Assembly: GCF_029626025.1 (NCBI RefSeq)
Contig: NZ_JARUBF010000001.1
Location: 5,240,001-5,304,000 of the forward strand
Source: Solwaraspora sp. WMMD406
Lineage (GTDB): Bacteria; Actinomycetota; Actinomycetes; Mycobacteriales; Micromonosporaceae
DNA length: 64,000 bases
Reading direction: 5' to 3'
Shown piece by piece: positions 1 to 8,656 of this stretch. Position 1 is the stretch's first letter, and each line of letters starts with the position of its first letter. The notes beneath the pieces were generated by a model. The model did not search any database, was not told where the DNA came from, and was given only the letters and a program-made list of their open reading frames with translations. A program made the translations under genes and the position numbers.

Positions 1-1096
<1,096 letters not shown>

Positions 1097-1102
1097 CGTG
1101 CC

Positions 1103-2092
1103 TCACTTGTCCGAGCTGATTCGACGGGCCAGCAGATAGTTGACGAGCGACATGCCCGCGATCAGCAGGAACAGCAGCAGCGACACCGCCCCGGCGTAGC
1201 CCCACTGGAAGCGCTGGTTCATGACGTCGAGCAGATACATCGTGATCGTCTGGAACTGCCCCTGTGACCCACCGGAGATGCCGCCGGGCCCGCTGGTGAA
1301 CAGCAAGGGTTCGGTGAACAGTTGCAGGCCACCGATCGTCGAGATGATCAGCGTGAAGATGATGGTGGGCCGCAGCTGTGGCACGGTGATCGACCAGAAC
1401 TGCCGCATCCGGGTCGCGCCGTCGAGCGCGGCGGCCTCGTACATGTCCTTGGGGATGGCCTGCATTCCGGCGAGGTAGATCAGGGCGTTGTAGCCGACCC
1501 ACCGCCAGTCGACCATCGTGGAGATCGCGAACCAGGAGGCGAGCTTGCTGGCCCGGAAGTCGATCGGATCGACACCGAAAATCGACAGCAGCCAGTTGAC
1601 CAGGCCGAAGTCCCGGGCGTAGATCATGGAGAAGATCAGCGCGACGACCGCCGTGGAGGTGATGATCGGCATGGCGATGGCCATCCGGAAGAAGGTCTGG
1701 CCCTTGATCCGCCGGTTCAGCGCGTTGGCCAGCATCATCGCGATCACCAACTGCGGCACGGTGGCCATGACGAACATGCCGAAGGTGTTGTAGACGGCGT
1801 TCCAGAACTGGGGATCGTCGGTCAGCAGCCGGACGAAGTTGTCCAGGCCGACGAAGCTGATCTCGGCGTTGAGCGGTGACCGGTCGGTCAGCGCGATCCA
1901 GACGGTGTAGACGATCGGATAGACGCCGAAGATCGCGAAGATCACGAAGAACGGCAGGACGTAGAGGTATGGGGAGAATCTGAGGTCCAGGCGGGTGAAC
2001 GAGTGGCGCCGAGCCGTCTCGCCGCCGCCGGCCGGACCCGCCCGGTGGCCGCGCCGCTGCGCCGGCGCGGGGGTGTCAAGCTCCAGGCTCAT
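1103..2092 (-). CDS. cebF: Carbohydrate ABC transporter permease (MalF/CebF type)
   Basis: This 329-residue protein has a variable hydrophilic N-terminus of about 50 residues, a first membrane span around SPYLYVLPFFVIFAIFGVYP and an EAA loop (YEAAALDGATRMRQFWSITV) typical of MalF/UgpA permeases. An upstream in-frame extension to 2206 exists, but the ATG at 2092 is preceded by AAGGA seven bases away and the extension lacks family similarity, so 2092 is chosen. It would form the heterodimeric channel with the next permease. It sits about 140 bases after the binding-protein gene and belongs to the same operon. Confidence 0.9.
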   Translation of the reverse strand: MSLELDTPAPAQRRGHRAGPAGGGETARRHSFTRLDLRFSPYLYVLPFFVIFAIFGVYPIVYTVWIALTDRSPLNAEISFVGLDNFVRLLTDDPQFWNAVYNTFGMFVMATVPQLVIAMMLANALNRRIKGQTFFRMAIAMPIITSTAVVALIFSMIYARDFGLVNWLLSIFGVDPIDFRASKLASWFAISTMVDWRWVGYNALIYLAGMQAIPKDMYEAAALDGATRMRQFWSITVPQLRPTIIFTLIISTIGGLQLFTEPLLFTSGPGGISGGSQGQFQTITMYLLDVMNQRFQWGYAGAVSLLLFLLIAGMSLVNYLLARRISSDK

Positions 2093-2231
2093 CGGGAAGT
2101 CCTTCAGTTGTACGGCGGCCGGCCGCCGTTGGCAAGGGGTTCCACGCGCCGCAGGCACCGCGACGCGGCGGGAGAGGTGGCGTCGGCAGAACCCCGCCGA
2201 CGCCACCTCTCACACGGTGTGTCGCACCGCT

Positions 2232-3533
2232 CTATCGGCCGGCGGCCGTACCGTTCGTGACGGCGTCCTGCCAACCCGCGTCGGGCGCCTGACCCTGCTC
2301 GACCGCACGCAGCGCGTTCTCCACCGCCGTACGGACGGCCTGGTTCTTCGGGCCGAGGTAGACCGGCTTGAGCTCGCTGGCACCGGCGGCGAAGATCTCA
2401 CCGGTCGGAGCGTCCGAGAAGTACTCGTTGACCGCCTCGGCGACCTTCGGGTCCGACAGCGCCTGCGGCGACGACGGCAGGTTGCCGACCGCTTCGAAGG
2501 CGGCGATGTGACCCTCCGGGCTGGTCAGGTACTTGACCAGCTCAGCGGCGGCCTCCTGGTGATCGCTGGAGGTCGGCACCGCGAGGAACGAACCACCCCA
2601 GTTGCCGCCGTTGCCCGGCGCGGTGGCGATGTCCCACTTGCCGGCGGCCTCCGGACCGGCCTGGCCCTCGATGACACCGGTCATCCAGGCGGGGCAGGCG
2701 ATGGTGGCGAAGCTGGCGTTCTTGAAGCCGGCGTTCCACTCGTTGGAGAACGACTGGAGGTTGTTCGACAGGCCGGCACCGATCATGTCGGTGGTCAGGT
2801 CGAACGCCGCCTTGACGTCCGGGTTGCTCTCCAGGACGAACTCGTTGCTGGGGTCGTAGTAAGTGTGCCCGCTGTTGGCACCGGCGATCTGGCTCAGCAC
2901 CAGGTTGTAGAAGCTGGTCGCCGAGTCGACGAACGCCTTGTCCGGGGTGGCGGCCTTGAACTGCTCGCCGACCTCGATGAACTCCTCCCAGCTGGACCAC
3001 AGCCCGCTGACCTCGTCACGCTCGGTCGGCAGGCCGGCGGCCTCGAAGAGGTCCTTGCGGTAGCACAGCGCCATGCCACCGACGTCGGTGCCGAGTCCGA
3101 GCACCTTGCCGTCGGGCAGCACGCCGGCTTCCCACTTCCAGGGCAGGAAGTTGTCCTTCAGGTCGTTGGCGCCGTACTCACCGAGGTCGACGAACTTGTC
3201 GGCCTGGGCGAAGAACTGCGACATCGTGCCCTCTTCGATCGCCACCACGTCTCCGGCACCGGAGCCGGCGGTGATCTGCTGGGTGAGTCGGGTGTTGTAG
3301 TCGCCCAGACCGAGACCCTTGCCTCGCTGCTGCACGGTGACGTTCGGGTTGTCCTGCTGGTACTGCTCGATCAGTTCGTCATATCCGAAACCCGCGTCGC
3401 CGAAGATGTCGACAACCAGGGTGATCGGGCCGTCTGGATCCGATTCGGCGTCGTCGGAGCCGCAGGCCGCCGCCGTCAGCATGACGGCTGAGGCGAGTGC
3501 GACCGCGGCGAACCGCCGGAGCGTGACGCTCAT
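2232..3533 (-). CDS. cebE: Extracellular sugar-binding lipoprotein (CebE type)
   Basis: The 433-residue protein begins with a lipoprotein signal peptide: basic n-region, hydrophobic stretch, then TAAAC with the modified Cys at residue 24. The mature part follows the family 1 solute-binding fold, with ITLVVDIFGDAGFGYDELIEQ near the start and a C-terminal region rich in short helices, as in CebE and other cellobiose or maltose binding proteins. It would be tethered outside the membrane and hand oligosaccharide to the two permeases. The ATG at 3533 is preceded by an AGAGGGG ribosome site; an in-frame extension to 3692 would bury the signal peptide and is rejected. It is the first gene of the CebR-like controlled operon. 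The exact ligand is inferred from context. Confidence 0.9.
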   Translation of the reverse strand: MSVTLRRFAAVALASAVMLTAAACGSDDAESDPDGPITLVVDIFGDAGFGYDELIEQYQQDNPNVTVQQRGKGLGLGDYNTRLTQQITAGSGAGDVVAIEEGTMSQFFAQADKFVDLGEYGANDLKDNFLPWKWEAGVLPDGKVLGLGTDVGGMALCYRKDLFEAAGLPTERDEVSGLWSSWEEFIEVGEQFKAATPDKAFVDSATSFYNLVLSQIAGANSGHTYYDPSNEFVLESNPDVKAAFDLTTDMIGAGLSNNLQSFSNEWNAGFKNASFATIACPAWMTGVIEGQAGPEAAGKWDIATAPGNGGNWGGSFLAVPTSSDHQEAAAELVKYLTSPEGHIAAFEAVGNLPSSPQALSDPKVAEAVNEYFSDAPTGEIFAAGASELKPVYLGPKNQAVRTAVENALRAVEQGQAPDAGWQDAVTNGTAAGR

Positions 3534-3702
3534 CCTGACCCCTCTCAAGGTCGCTATTTCTGTGGTGGGGGGTGACCGTGTGGTGTCCGCTCCGGGCTCC
3601 GGGACAGCGTTGGCGAAAGGGGTCCGACAACTCGGAGCGGGCACTGCACGGCCGCGCTCCGGGAGAATGCAAGCAAGTGACGTGGGCCTCACTCACCCCG
3701 GC

Positions 3703-3716
3703 CGGGAGCGCTCCCA
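3703..3716. promoter_or_regulatory. CebR-like operator, promoter-distal side (covers start of transcription)
   Basis: CGGGAGCGCTCCCA matches the 14-bp CebR palindrome TGGGAGCGCTCCCA at 13 of 14 positions. It lies directly downstream (leftward) of the predicted -10 element and should cover the transcription start of the cebE operon, where a bound LacI-family repressor would block initiation. The regulator gene is not in the window. Confidence 0.8.
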
Positions 3717-3718
3717 TG

Positions 3719-3747
3719 AGATTGCCGGGAGGTTTCGGAGGTGTCAA
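3719..3747 (-). promoter_or_regulatory. Sigma-A type promoter of the cebE operon
   Basis: On the minus strand TTGACA (3742-3747), a 17-base spacer and CAATCT (3719-3724) form a near-consensus housekeeping promoter. The predicted start, near 3712, gives a leader of about 180 bases before the cebE ATG. Operators lie nine bases upstream of the -35 box and immediately after the -10 box. Confidence 0.7.
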
Positions 3748-3755
3748 GGGGCCAC

Positions 3756-3769
3756 TGGGAGCGTTCCCA
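3756..3769. promoter_or_regulatory. CebR-like operator, upstream of the -35 box
   Basis: TGGGAGCGTTCCCA matches the CebR consensus at 13 of 14 positions. Its start is 53 bp from the other copy, about five helical turns, so both sites face the same side of the DNA and could be bridged or bound cooperatively. Confidence 0.8.
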
Positions 3770-3851
3770 TTTCGTTACTGCCGGAGCTGACCCCGTCCAG
3801 CGGGGCGCCGGATCGACCCACGGGTGGTCACCGGCCCGGAAACCGCTGGTC

Positions 3852-3931
3852 GCCTAGCGGTGAACCGACGGACGCCTGACGGTGAACCGACGGACTGGCC
3901 GCCGGCGGTCGGTCGGTCGGTCGGTCGGTCA
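3852..3931. repeat. 22-bp tandem pair and GGTC tetranucleotide run at the 3' end of the pRiA4b-type gene
   Basis: Two adjacent 22-bp units (3852-3873 and 3874-3895, two mismatches) are followed by six consecutive GGTC units (3907-3930). The last unit supplies part of the stop codon of the leftward gene ending at 3929. The rest of the stretch from 3770 to 3851 shows no gene. Confidence 0.85.
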
Positions 3932-4474
3932 GGCGAACCGGCGCAGGAGCGTGGTGACGCGGGCCGGATCGAAGGTGTGCGGATCGAAACGCGGACCCGC
4001 CCAGGCGATCATGTCGGCGTGGCGGGGATGGGCCGGATCGGCGACCGCGGCGAGGAACTCGGCGTACCCGTACGCCCCGCCGACGTCCTCCGGCGGACAG
4101 CCGCCCGCGCCGTCGAGGCACAGTGGATACCGTACGTCCGGCTCGGCGAGGCTGACGTCCTCGACCACGACGTCGTGCTCCCACCAGTCCCCGAAGTCGT
4201 ACGTGTAGCGAAGCCGGGCGCCTTTGCCCGCCACCACGTCGAGCCGTACGTCCAACTCGTCGCGCAGCAGCAACTCCCCGTCCGGGTCGGGCACACCGTA
4301 CTGTGCACCGTCGATCTCGAACGAGTGCAGGTGGCAGTCGTGCCAGCCCATCGCGTGCTGGATCACCCGGTGCACCCGGTCGAGGGTGTAGCCGCCGGGC
4401 ACCAGCAACCGGCGCCAGACCGAGGGGGTGACGTCGGTCAGGGTCACCTTCAGTCGAAAGATCTGACGAGGCAT
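3929..4474 (-). CDS. Plasmid pRiA4b ORF-3 family protein
   Basis: The 181-residue protein matches the pRiA4b ORF-3-like family (PF07929) along its length: an N-terminal FRLKVTLTDVTPSVWRRLLV strand, the DRVHRVIQHAMGWHDCHLHSF helix, a YDFGDWWEHDV motif and an Asp-Gly-Ala-Gly-Gly-Cys-Pro-Pro-Glu-Asp-Val-Gly-Gly segment near residue 130. The molecular function of the family is not established; members occur on plasmids, near transposases and alone in chromosomes. The ATG at 4474 has GAGGAG eight bases upstream; a GTG six bases earlier is possible. No partner gene is evident, and it is divergent from the small Cys-rich ORF. Confidence 0.85.
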   Translation of the reverse strand: MPRQIFRLKVTLTDVTPSVWRRLLVPGGYTLDRVHRVIQHAMGWHDCHLHSFEIDGAQYGVPDPDGELLLRDELDVRLDVVAGKGARLRYTYDFGDWWEHDVVVEDVSLAEPDVRYPLCLDGAGGCPPEDVGGAYGYAEFLAAVADPAHPRHADMIAWAGPRFDPHTFDPARVTTLLRRFA

Positions 4475-4493
4475 GTCCACCGCTCCTCTGGCC

Positions 4494-4499
4494 TAGGCT
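4494..4499 (+). promoter_or_regulatory. -10 element of a probable leaderless transcript
   Basis: TAGGCT fits the TANNNT -10 pattern and ends six bases before the ATG at 4506, so transcription would start on or next to the start codon. No ribosome-binding site precedes that ATG, which supports a leaderless message. Confidence 0.5.
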
Positions 4500-4505
4500 C
4501 GGACC

Positions 4506-4625
4506 ATGATCTGTGGTGCGTGCCGCGTGGGGCAGCACGGTAGGTGTCCGGGCGGTAACTGGTGCGACTGTCAGCACCGTACCCCCGCCCCCACCCCACC
4601 TGTCACGGGTCCGGCGGGCGAATGA
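4506..4625 (+). CDS. Small Cys-rich protein (39 residues), probably zinc-binding
   Basis: This short frame starts with ATG and encodes CGAC near the N-terminus, then QHGRC and CPGGNWCDCQH, giving five Cys and two His spaced like a zinc-binding module, and ends in a Pro/Thr-rich tail. Three things argue that it is real. It has a TANNNT element six bases upstream. Its TGA overlaps the ATG of the following reductase gene (ATGA). The Cys/His pattern is too ordered for chance. I recall similar short peptides in other actinomycetes but cannot name a family, and no function is known to me. It is too short for routine gene calling. Confidence 0.6.
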   Translation: MICGACRVGQHGRCPGGNWCDCQHRTPAPTPPVTGPAGE

Positions 4626-5446
4626 GCCTCGACGCCGCCGGCGACCGGTCTCCGACACCCCCGGCACCAGGGATCCGACGACTGGCACCGATCCGACCCT
4701 GCCCCGTCGACCTGGACGACGAGGCGCTCGTCGACAGCTACGCCAACCCGGCTCTTCCCCATCTGCGCGTCAACTTCGTGACCAGCGCCGACGGGGCGGT
4801 CACCGTGGCGGGCCGGTCCACCGGTCTGTCGAGCCCGGCGGACAAGCGGGTCTTCGCGATCCTGCGGATGCTCTGCGACGCGTTGCTCGTCGGCGCCGGC
4901 ACGCTCCGCCAGGAGCGGTACCGTCCGCTGCGGCTGGATCCCCGACGGCGGTCCTGGCGGCGGCGACACGGGCTACCCGAGCAGCCCACCCTGGTGGTCG
5001 TCTCCGGTTCACTCGACCTCGATCCGACGCATCCGGCGCTGGCCGACTCCCCGGTCCGGCCGATCGTGCTGACCACGCGCACCGCGTCTGCCGACCGCCG
5101 ACGCCGATTGGCGCCGGTCGCCGACGTGATCGCGGAGGGCGACCCGTCGGTGGACCTGACCGCCGGCCTGGACCTGCTGCGGGCCCGGGGACACCGGCAC
5201 CTGCTCTGCGAAGGCGGCCCGATGCTGTTCGGCGCCCTGACCGCCGCCGACCTGGTGGACGAGCTCTGCCTGAGCGTGTCGCCGCTGCTCGCCGGCGCTG
5301 GCGCCGGCCGGATCACCGCCGGTCCGCTCAGCCCCGTACGCCAACTCGACCTGCGCCAGGTGTTGGTGGCCGACGACGGTCTGCTCCTGCTGCGCTATCT
5401 GCGCCGACCCGACCCGACACCACCTCACCCCGATCACCCACAGTGA
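4622..5446 (+). CDS. RibD C-terminal-domain (pyrimidine reductase) family protein
   Basis: The 274-residue protein is a stand-alone RibD_C/dihydrofolate-reductase-like domain. Visible hallmarks are RVNFVTSADGAVTVAGRS (residues about 47-64), LVGAGTLRQE for the nucleotide loop, and HLLCEGGPMLFGAL near residue 200. In riboflavin synthesis this fold reduces the ribosylamino-pyrimidine with NADPH; stand-alone actinobacterial members are annotated only as pyrimidine reductase family, and no other rib gene is near. The ATG at 4622 overlaps the stop of the small Cys-rich ORF; an upstream GTG at 4562 would overlap that ORF heavily and is less likely. Confidence 0.85.
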   Translation: MSLDAAGDRSPTPPAPGIRRLAPIRPCPVDLDDEALVDSYANPALPHLRVNFVTSADGAVTVAGRSTGLSSPADKRVFAILRMLCDALLVGAGTLRQERYRPLRLDPRRRSWRRRHGLPEQPTLVVVSGSLDLDPTHPALADSPVRPIVLTTRTASADRRRRLAPVADVIAEGDPSVDLTAGLDLLRARGHRHLLCEGGPMLFGALTAADLVDELCLSVSPLLAGAGAGRITAGPLSPVRQLDLRQVLVADDGLLLLRYLRRPDPTPPHPDHPQ

Positions 5447-5606
5447 TATAACGTTCACGCCAAGGCGCCGATCATCGTTGATTACCCCGCCGGACGCGGA
5501 AATCGAGCCGGCTCCCCGAGTCGGTTCGCCTCGGGGTCGTACCCGTGCGGCAGGATGCAACCCGTGGGTACGAAGCGACGCGAGATACAGCGATCAGGAC
5601 ATCACA

Positions 5607-7418
5607 ATGAGTGACCTGATTGCGGAGCCCGAATGGCCGGACTACGACGGTCCGGACTACGACGGTCCCGACCCCGACGGGCCGGCTCTGGGATCGGCGG
5701 TCGGTCGGGTCCTCGGCACCGCGGACGCCACTCCCCTACAGTTCTGGACCGCCGTCGAAGCCGGCAGCTACCTGCAACTCGACGACGTCGTGGTGACCCG
5801 ACGCGCGCTGCCCGGACAACCGCCGGTGACCATCGCCGGGGTGGTGACCCAGGTACGGGCCCGGCACGAAGGTGCCCAGTTCGACTCCGACGTCTTCGCC
5901 ATCGCCGACGGCACCCTGCCCGCACAGGTGCAGGAAGCCGCCGAGATCACCGCCACCCGACTCGACCCCGAGATCTACGTACCGCCGCAGCCGGGCGCGC
6001 CGGTCTGGCGGGCCGAAGGTGACGCCCGGGCCCGCGCGCTGCACTTCGACCGGATGGAGCGGCAGATCCCGATGGGATTCGGCCGCGACAGCGTCCCGGT
6101 CTACCTCAACGCCGACTTCCTCGACGGCCAACGCGGCGCGCACGTGTCGATCTCCGGCATCTCCGGGGTGGCCACCAAGACCAGCTTCGCCATGTTCCTG
6201 CTCTATTCGGTGTTCCGCTCCGGCCGACTCGGCGGTGACGCGGTTAACGCCAAGGCGCTGATCTTCAACGTCAAAGGCGAGGACCTCCTCTTCCTCGACC
6301 ACCCCAACGTCCGGTTGGACGAGGCGACGACGACCGCGTACGCCCGGCTCGGCCTGCCCGCCGGGGCCTTCCCCGACGTACGGGTCTACGCCCCGCCCCG
6401 GGCCGGCGACGCCTCCGGCACCCCCGATGTAAAAAGCCGACCGACCGGCGTGGACAGCTTCTACTGGACCGTCGCCGAGTTCTGCGACAAGCAACTGCTG
6501 CCGTACGTGTTCGCCGACGCCGACGACGAACGTCAGCAGTACACGATGGTCGTCCACGCGGTCACCGCGTACCTGCGCCGGCACGCGCAACCCGCCGACG
6601 GCGGCATCAGCATCGACGGCCGGCGGATCGGCTCGTACGGGGATCTGGTCGACCACGTCGTCGACCAGCTCGGCGACGAGGAGACCCGGTCGGCCTGGGC
6701 CGGCTCGGCCGTCGGCATGGGTACGGTGAACGCCTTCGCCCGCCGGCTGATCGGCAGCAAACGCGACCTGGCCCGGCTGATCCGCGGTGACCTGGCCACC
6801 CGACGACCACATCAGATCAGCACCGACGACAGCGCCCAGGTGACCGTGGTCGACCTGCACAACCTGCCGGACCGGGCGCAGCGGTTCGTGGTCGGGGTGA
6901 CGCTCAAGAGCGAGTTCGACCGCAAGGAACGGGCCGGCACCGCGAAACCGCTGCTGTTCGTGGTCCTCGACGAGCTCAACAAGTACGCCCCCCGGGACGG
7001 CTCCTCGCCGATCAAGGAGGTGCTGCTCGACATCGCCGAACGCGGCCGGTCGCTCGGCGTGATCCTGATCGGCGCGCAACAGACCGCCAGTGAGGTGGAG
7101 CGGCGGATCGTCACCAACTCGGCGGTCCGGGTCGTCGGCCGACTCGACCCGGCCGAGGCGTCCCGTCCCGAGTACGGCTTCCTGCCCGCCGCAGCGCGTC
7201 AGCGGGTGCTGCTGGCCAAGCCCGGCACGATGTTCGTCAACCAACCGGACATTCCGGTGCCGCTGTGCCTGGAGTTCCCGTTCCCGGCGTGGGCCACCCG
7301 CCACTCGGAGGCCGGTGCCGCGCCGAGCGGCACGCTGCGCTCGATCACCCAGGCCGCCGATCCGTTCGCCGTGGTCGGCAGCCGGTCGGCGATCTCCGAC
7401 GACGACATCCCGTTCTGA
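5607..7418 (+). CDS. herA: HerA-like DNA translocase ATPase
   Basis: The 603-residue protein has an N-terminal beta-barrel-like region (LQFWTAVEAGSYLQLDDVVV and TIAGVVTQVRARHEGAQF), then a FtsK/HerA-type ATPase. The P-loop SGISGVATKTS has Lys191 but lacks the usual Gly before it; Walker B is LLFVVLDELN with Asp455 and Glu456; a sensor-like ILIGAQQTASEVERR follows, and the tail ends in acidic DDDIPF. HerA hexamers pump DNA through NurA during end resection in archaea and some bacteria. The ATG at 5607 has AGGA upstream. It precedes sbcD, sbcC and a nurA-like gene on the same strand, which supports the assignment. An in-frame extension to 5478 lacks family features. Confidence 0.85.
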   Translation: MSDLIAEPEWPDYDGPDYDGPDPDGPALGSAVGRVLGTADATPLQFWTAVEAGSYLQLDDVVVTRRALPGQPPVTIAGVVTQVRARHEGAQFDSDVFAIADGTLPAQVQEAAEITATRLDPEIYVPPQPGAPVWRAEGDARARALHFDRMERQIPMGFGRDSVPVYLNADFLDGQRGAHVSISGISGVATKTSFAMFLLYSVFRSGRLGGDAVNAKALIFNVKGEDLLFLDHPNVRLDEATTTAYARLGLPAGAFPDVRVYAPPRAGDASGTPDVKSRPTGVDSFYWTVAEFCDKQLLPYVFADADDERQQYTMVVHAVTAYLRRHAQPADGGISIDGRRIGSYGDLVDHVVDQLGDEETRSAWAGSAVGMGTVNAFARRLIGSKRDLARLIRGDLATRRPHQISTDDSAQVTVVDLHNLPDRAQRFVVGVTLKSEFDRKERAGTAKPLLFVVLDELNKYAPRDGSSPIKEVLLDIAERGRSLGVILIGAQQTASEVERRIVTNSAVRVVGRLDPAEASRPEYGFLPAAARQRVLLAKPGTMFVNQPDIPVPLCLEFPFPAWATRHSEAGAAPSGTLRSITQAADPFAVVGSRSAISDDDIPF

Positions 7419-7456
7419 CCAGGTAAGGCCCACATGGTGAGGAGGTCACCCGACAG

Positions 7457-8656
7457 ATGAGGATCCTGCACACCTCCGACTGGCACGTCGGCAAAGTCCT
7501 CAAGGGACAGCCTCGGCTCGCCGAGCAGATCGCCGTACTGGCGCAGGTGGTGGAGATCACCCGGGCCGAACGTCCGGATCTGGTGATCGTCGCCGGCGAC
7601 CTCTACGACACGGCCGCACCGACCCCGGACGCCACCCGGGTGGTGACCCGGGCGTTGACCGCGCTGCGCGGCACCGGCGCCGCCGTGGTGGCGATCGGCG
7701 GCAACCACGACAACGGTGCCGCGCTCGACGCGCTACGCCCCTGGGCGGACGCCGCCGGGATCACCCTGCGCGGTTCGGTCCGAGAGGACCCGGCCGAGCA
7801 TCTGATCGAGGGGGTCACCGCCGACGGCGAGGCGTGGCGGCTCGCGGCGCTGCCGTTCCTGTCCCAGCGCTACGCCGTACGGGCCACCGAGATGTACGAC
7901 CTGACCGCCGCCGAGGCCACCCAGACGTACGCCGACCACGTCGGACGGGTGATCGGCCGGTTGACCCGCGACTTCGCCTCGGCGGCCTCGGCCCCGGCCT
8001 CAGCTACCAGCACGCCCACGGTCACCGGCACGCCCACGGTCAACCTGGTCACCGCGCACCTGACCGTGGTCGGCGGCCAGACCGGCGGCGGCGAACGCGA
8101 AGTTCACACCGTCCTCGGCTACGCCGTACCGGCGACGGTCTTCCCCACCAGCGCCCACTACGTCGCCCTCGGCCACCTGCACCGGGCGCAACGCGTCGAC
8201 GGGCCCTGCCCGATCCGCTACAGCGGCAGTCCGCTGGCGATCGACTTCGGCGAGCAGGACAACGTCGCGTCGGTCAGCGTCGTCGACGTCACCGCCAGCA
8301 CCGCCGCCCGGGTACGGGAGGTCCCGCTGACCGCCGCCACCGCGTTGCGTACCGTCCGGGGCACCCTGGCCGAGCTCGAAGCCGGCGAGTACGGCGACGC
8401 CTGGCTGCGGGTGTTCATCCGCGAGGCACCGCGCGCCGGGCTGCGTGAGGAGGTGCAGGCGCTGCTGCCCCGGGCCCTGGAGGTGCGGATCGACCCGGAC
8501 CTGCTCCCGGCCGGCGGCACCGCGACACCCGCCGCGCGCCGCGCCGGCCGGGCCCCGGCGGAGCTTTTCGCCGACTACCTGGACTCCCGGGGACACGGCG
8601 ACGACGGCGTCCGGGCCCTGTTCGACACCCTCTACGAGGAGGTGACCTCGTCGTGA
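7457..8656 (+). CDS. sbcD: Nuclease SbcCD subunit D (Mre11 family)
   Basis: The 399-residue protein carries all the phosphodiesterase motifs of Mre11/SbcD: HTSDWHVGK at the N-terminus, VIVAGDLYD, GGNHDNGAALDAL, TAHLTVVGG and VALGHLHRAQ. These residues bind two manganese ions and form the 3'-5' exonuclease and hairpin endonuclease site. A GAGGAGG ribosome site lies 11 bases before the ATG, and the stop overlaps the SbcC start (GTGA). A Ser/Ala/Thr-rich insert around residues 175-190 includes a short repeat of Thr-Pro-Thr-Val. It should act with SbcC on DNA ends and hairpins. Confidence 0.96.
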   Translation: MRILHTSDWHVGKVLKGQPRLAEQIAVLAQVVEITRAERPDLVIVAGDLYDTAAPTPDATRVVTRALTALRGTGAAVVAIGGNHDNGAALDALRPWADAAGITLRGSVREDPAEHLIEGVTADGEAWRLAALPFLSQRYAVRATEMYDLTAAEATQTYADHVGRVIGRLTRDFASAASAPASATSTPTVTGTPTVNLVTAHLTVVGGQTGGGEREVHTVLGYAVPATVFPTSAHYVALGHLHRAQRVDGPCPIRYSGSPLAIDFGEQDNVASVSVVDVTASTAARVREVPLTAATALRTVRGTLAELEAGEYGDAWLRVFIREAPRAGLREEVQALLPRALEVRIDPDLLPAGGTATPAARRAGRAPAELFADYLDSRGHGDDGVRALFDTLYEEVTSS

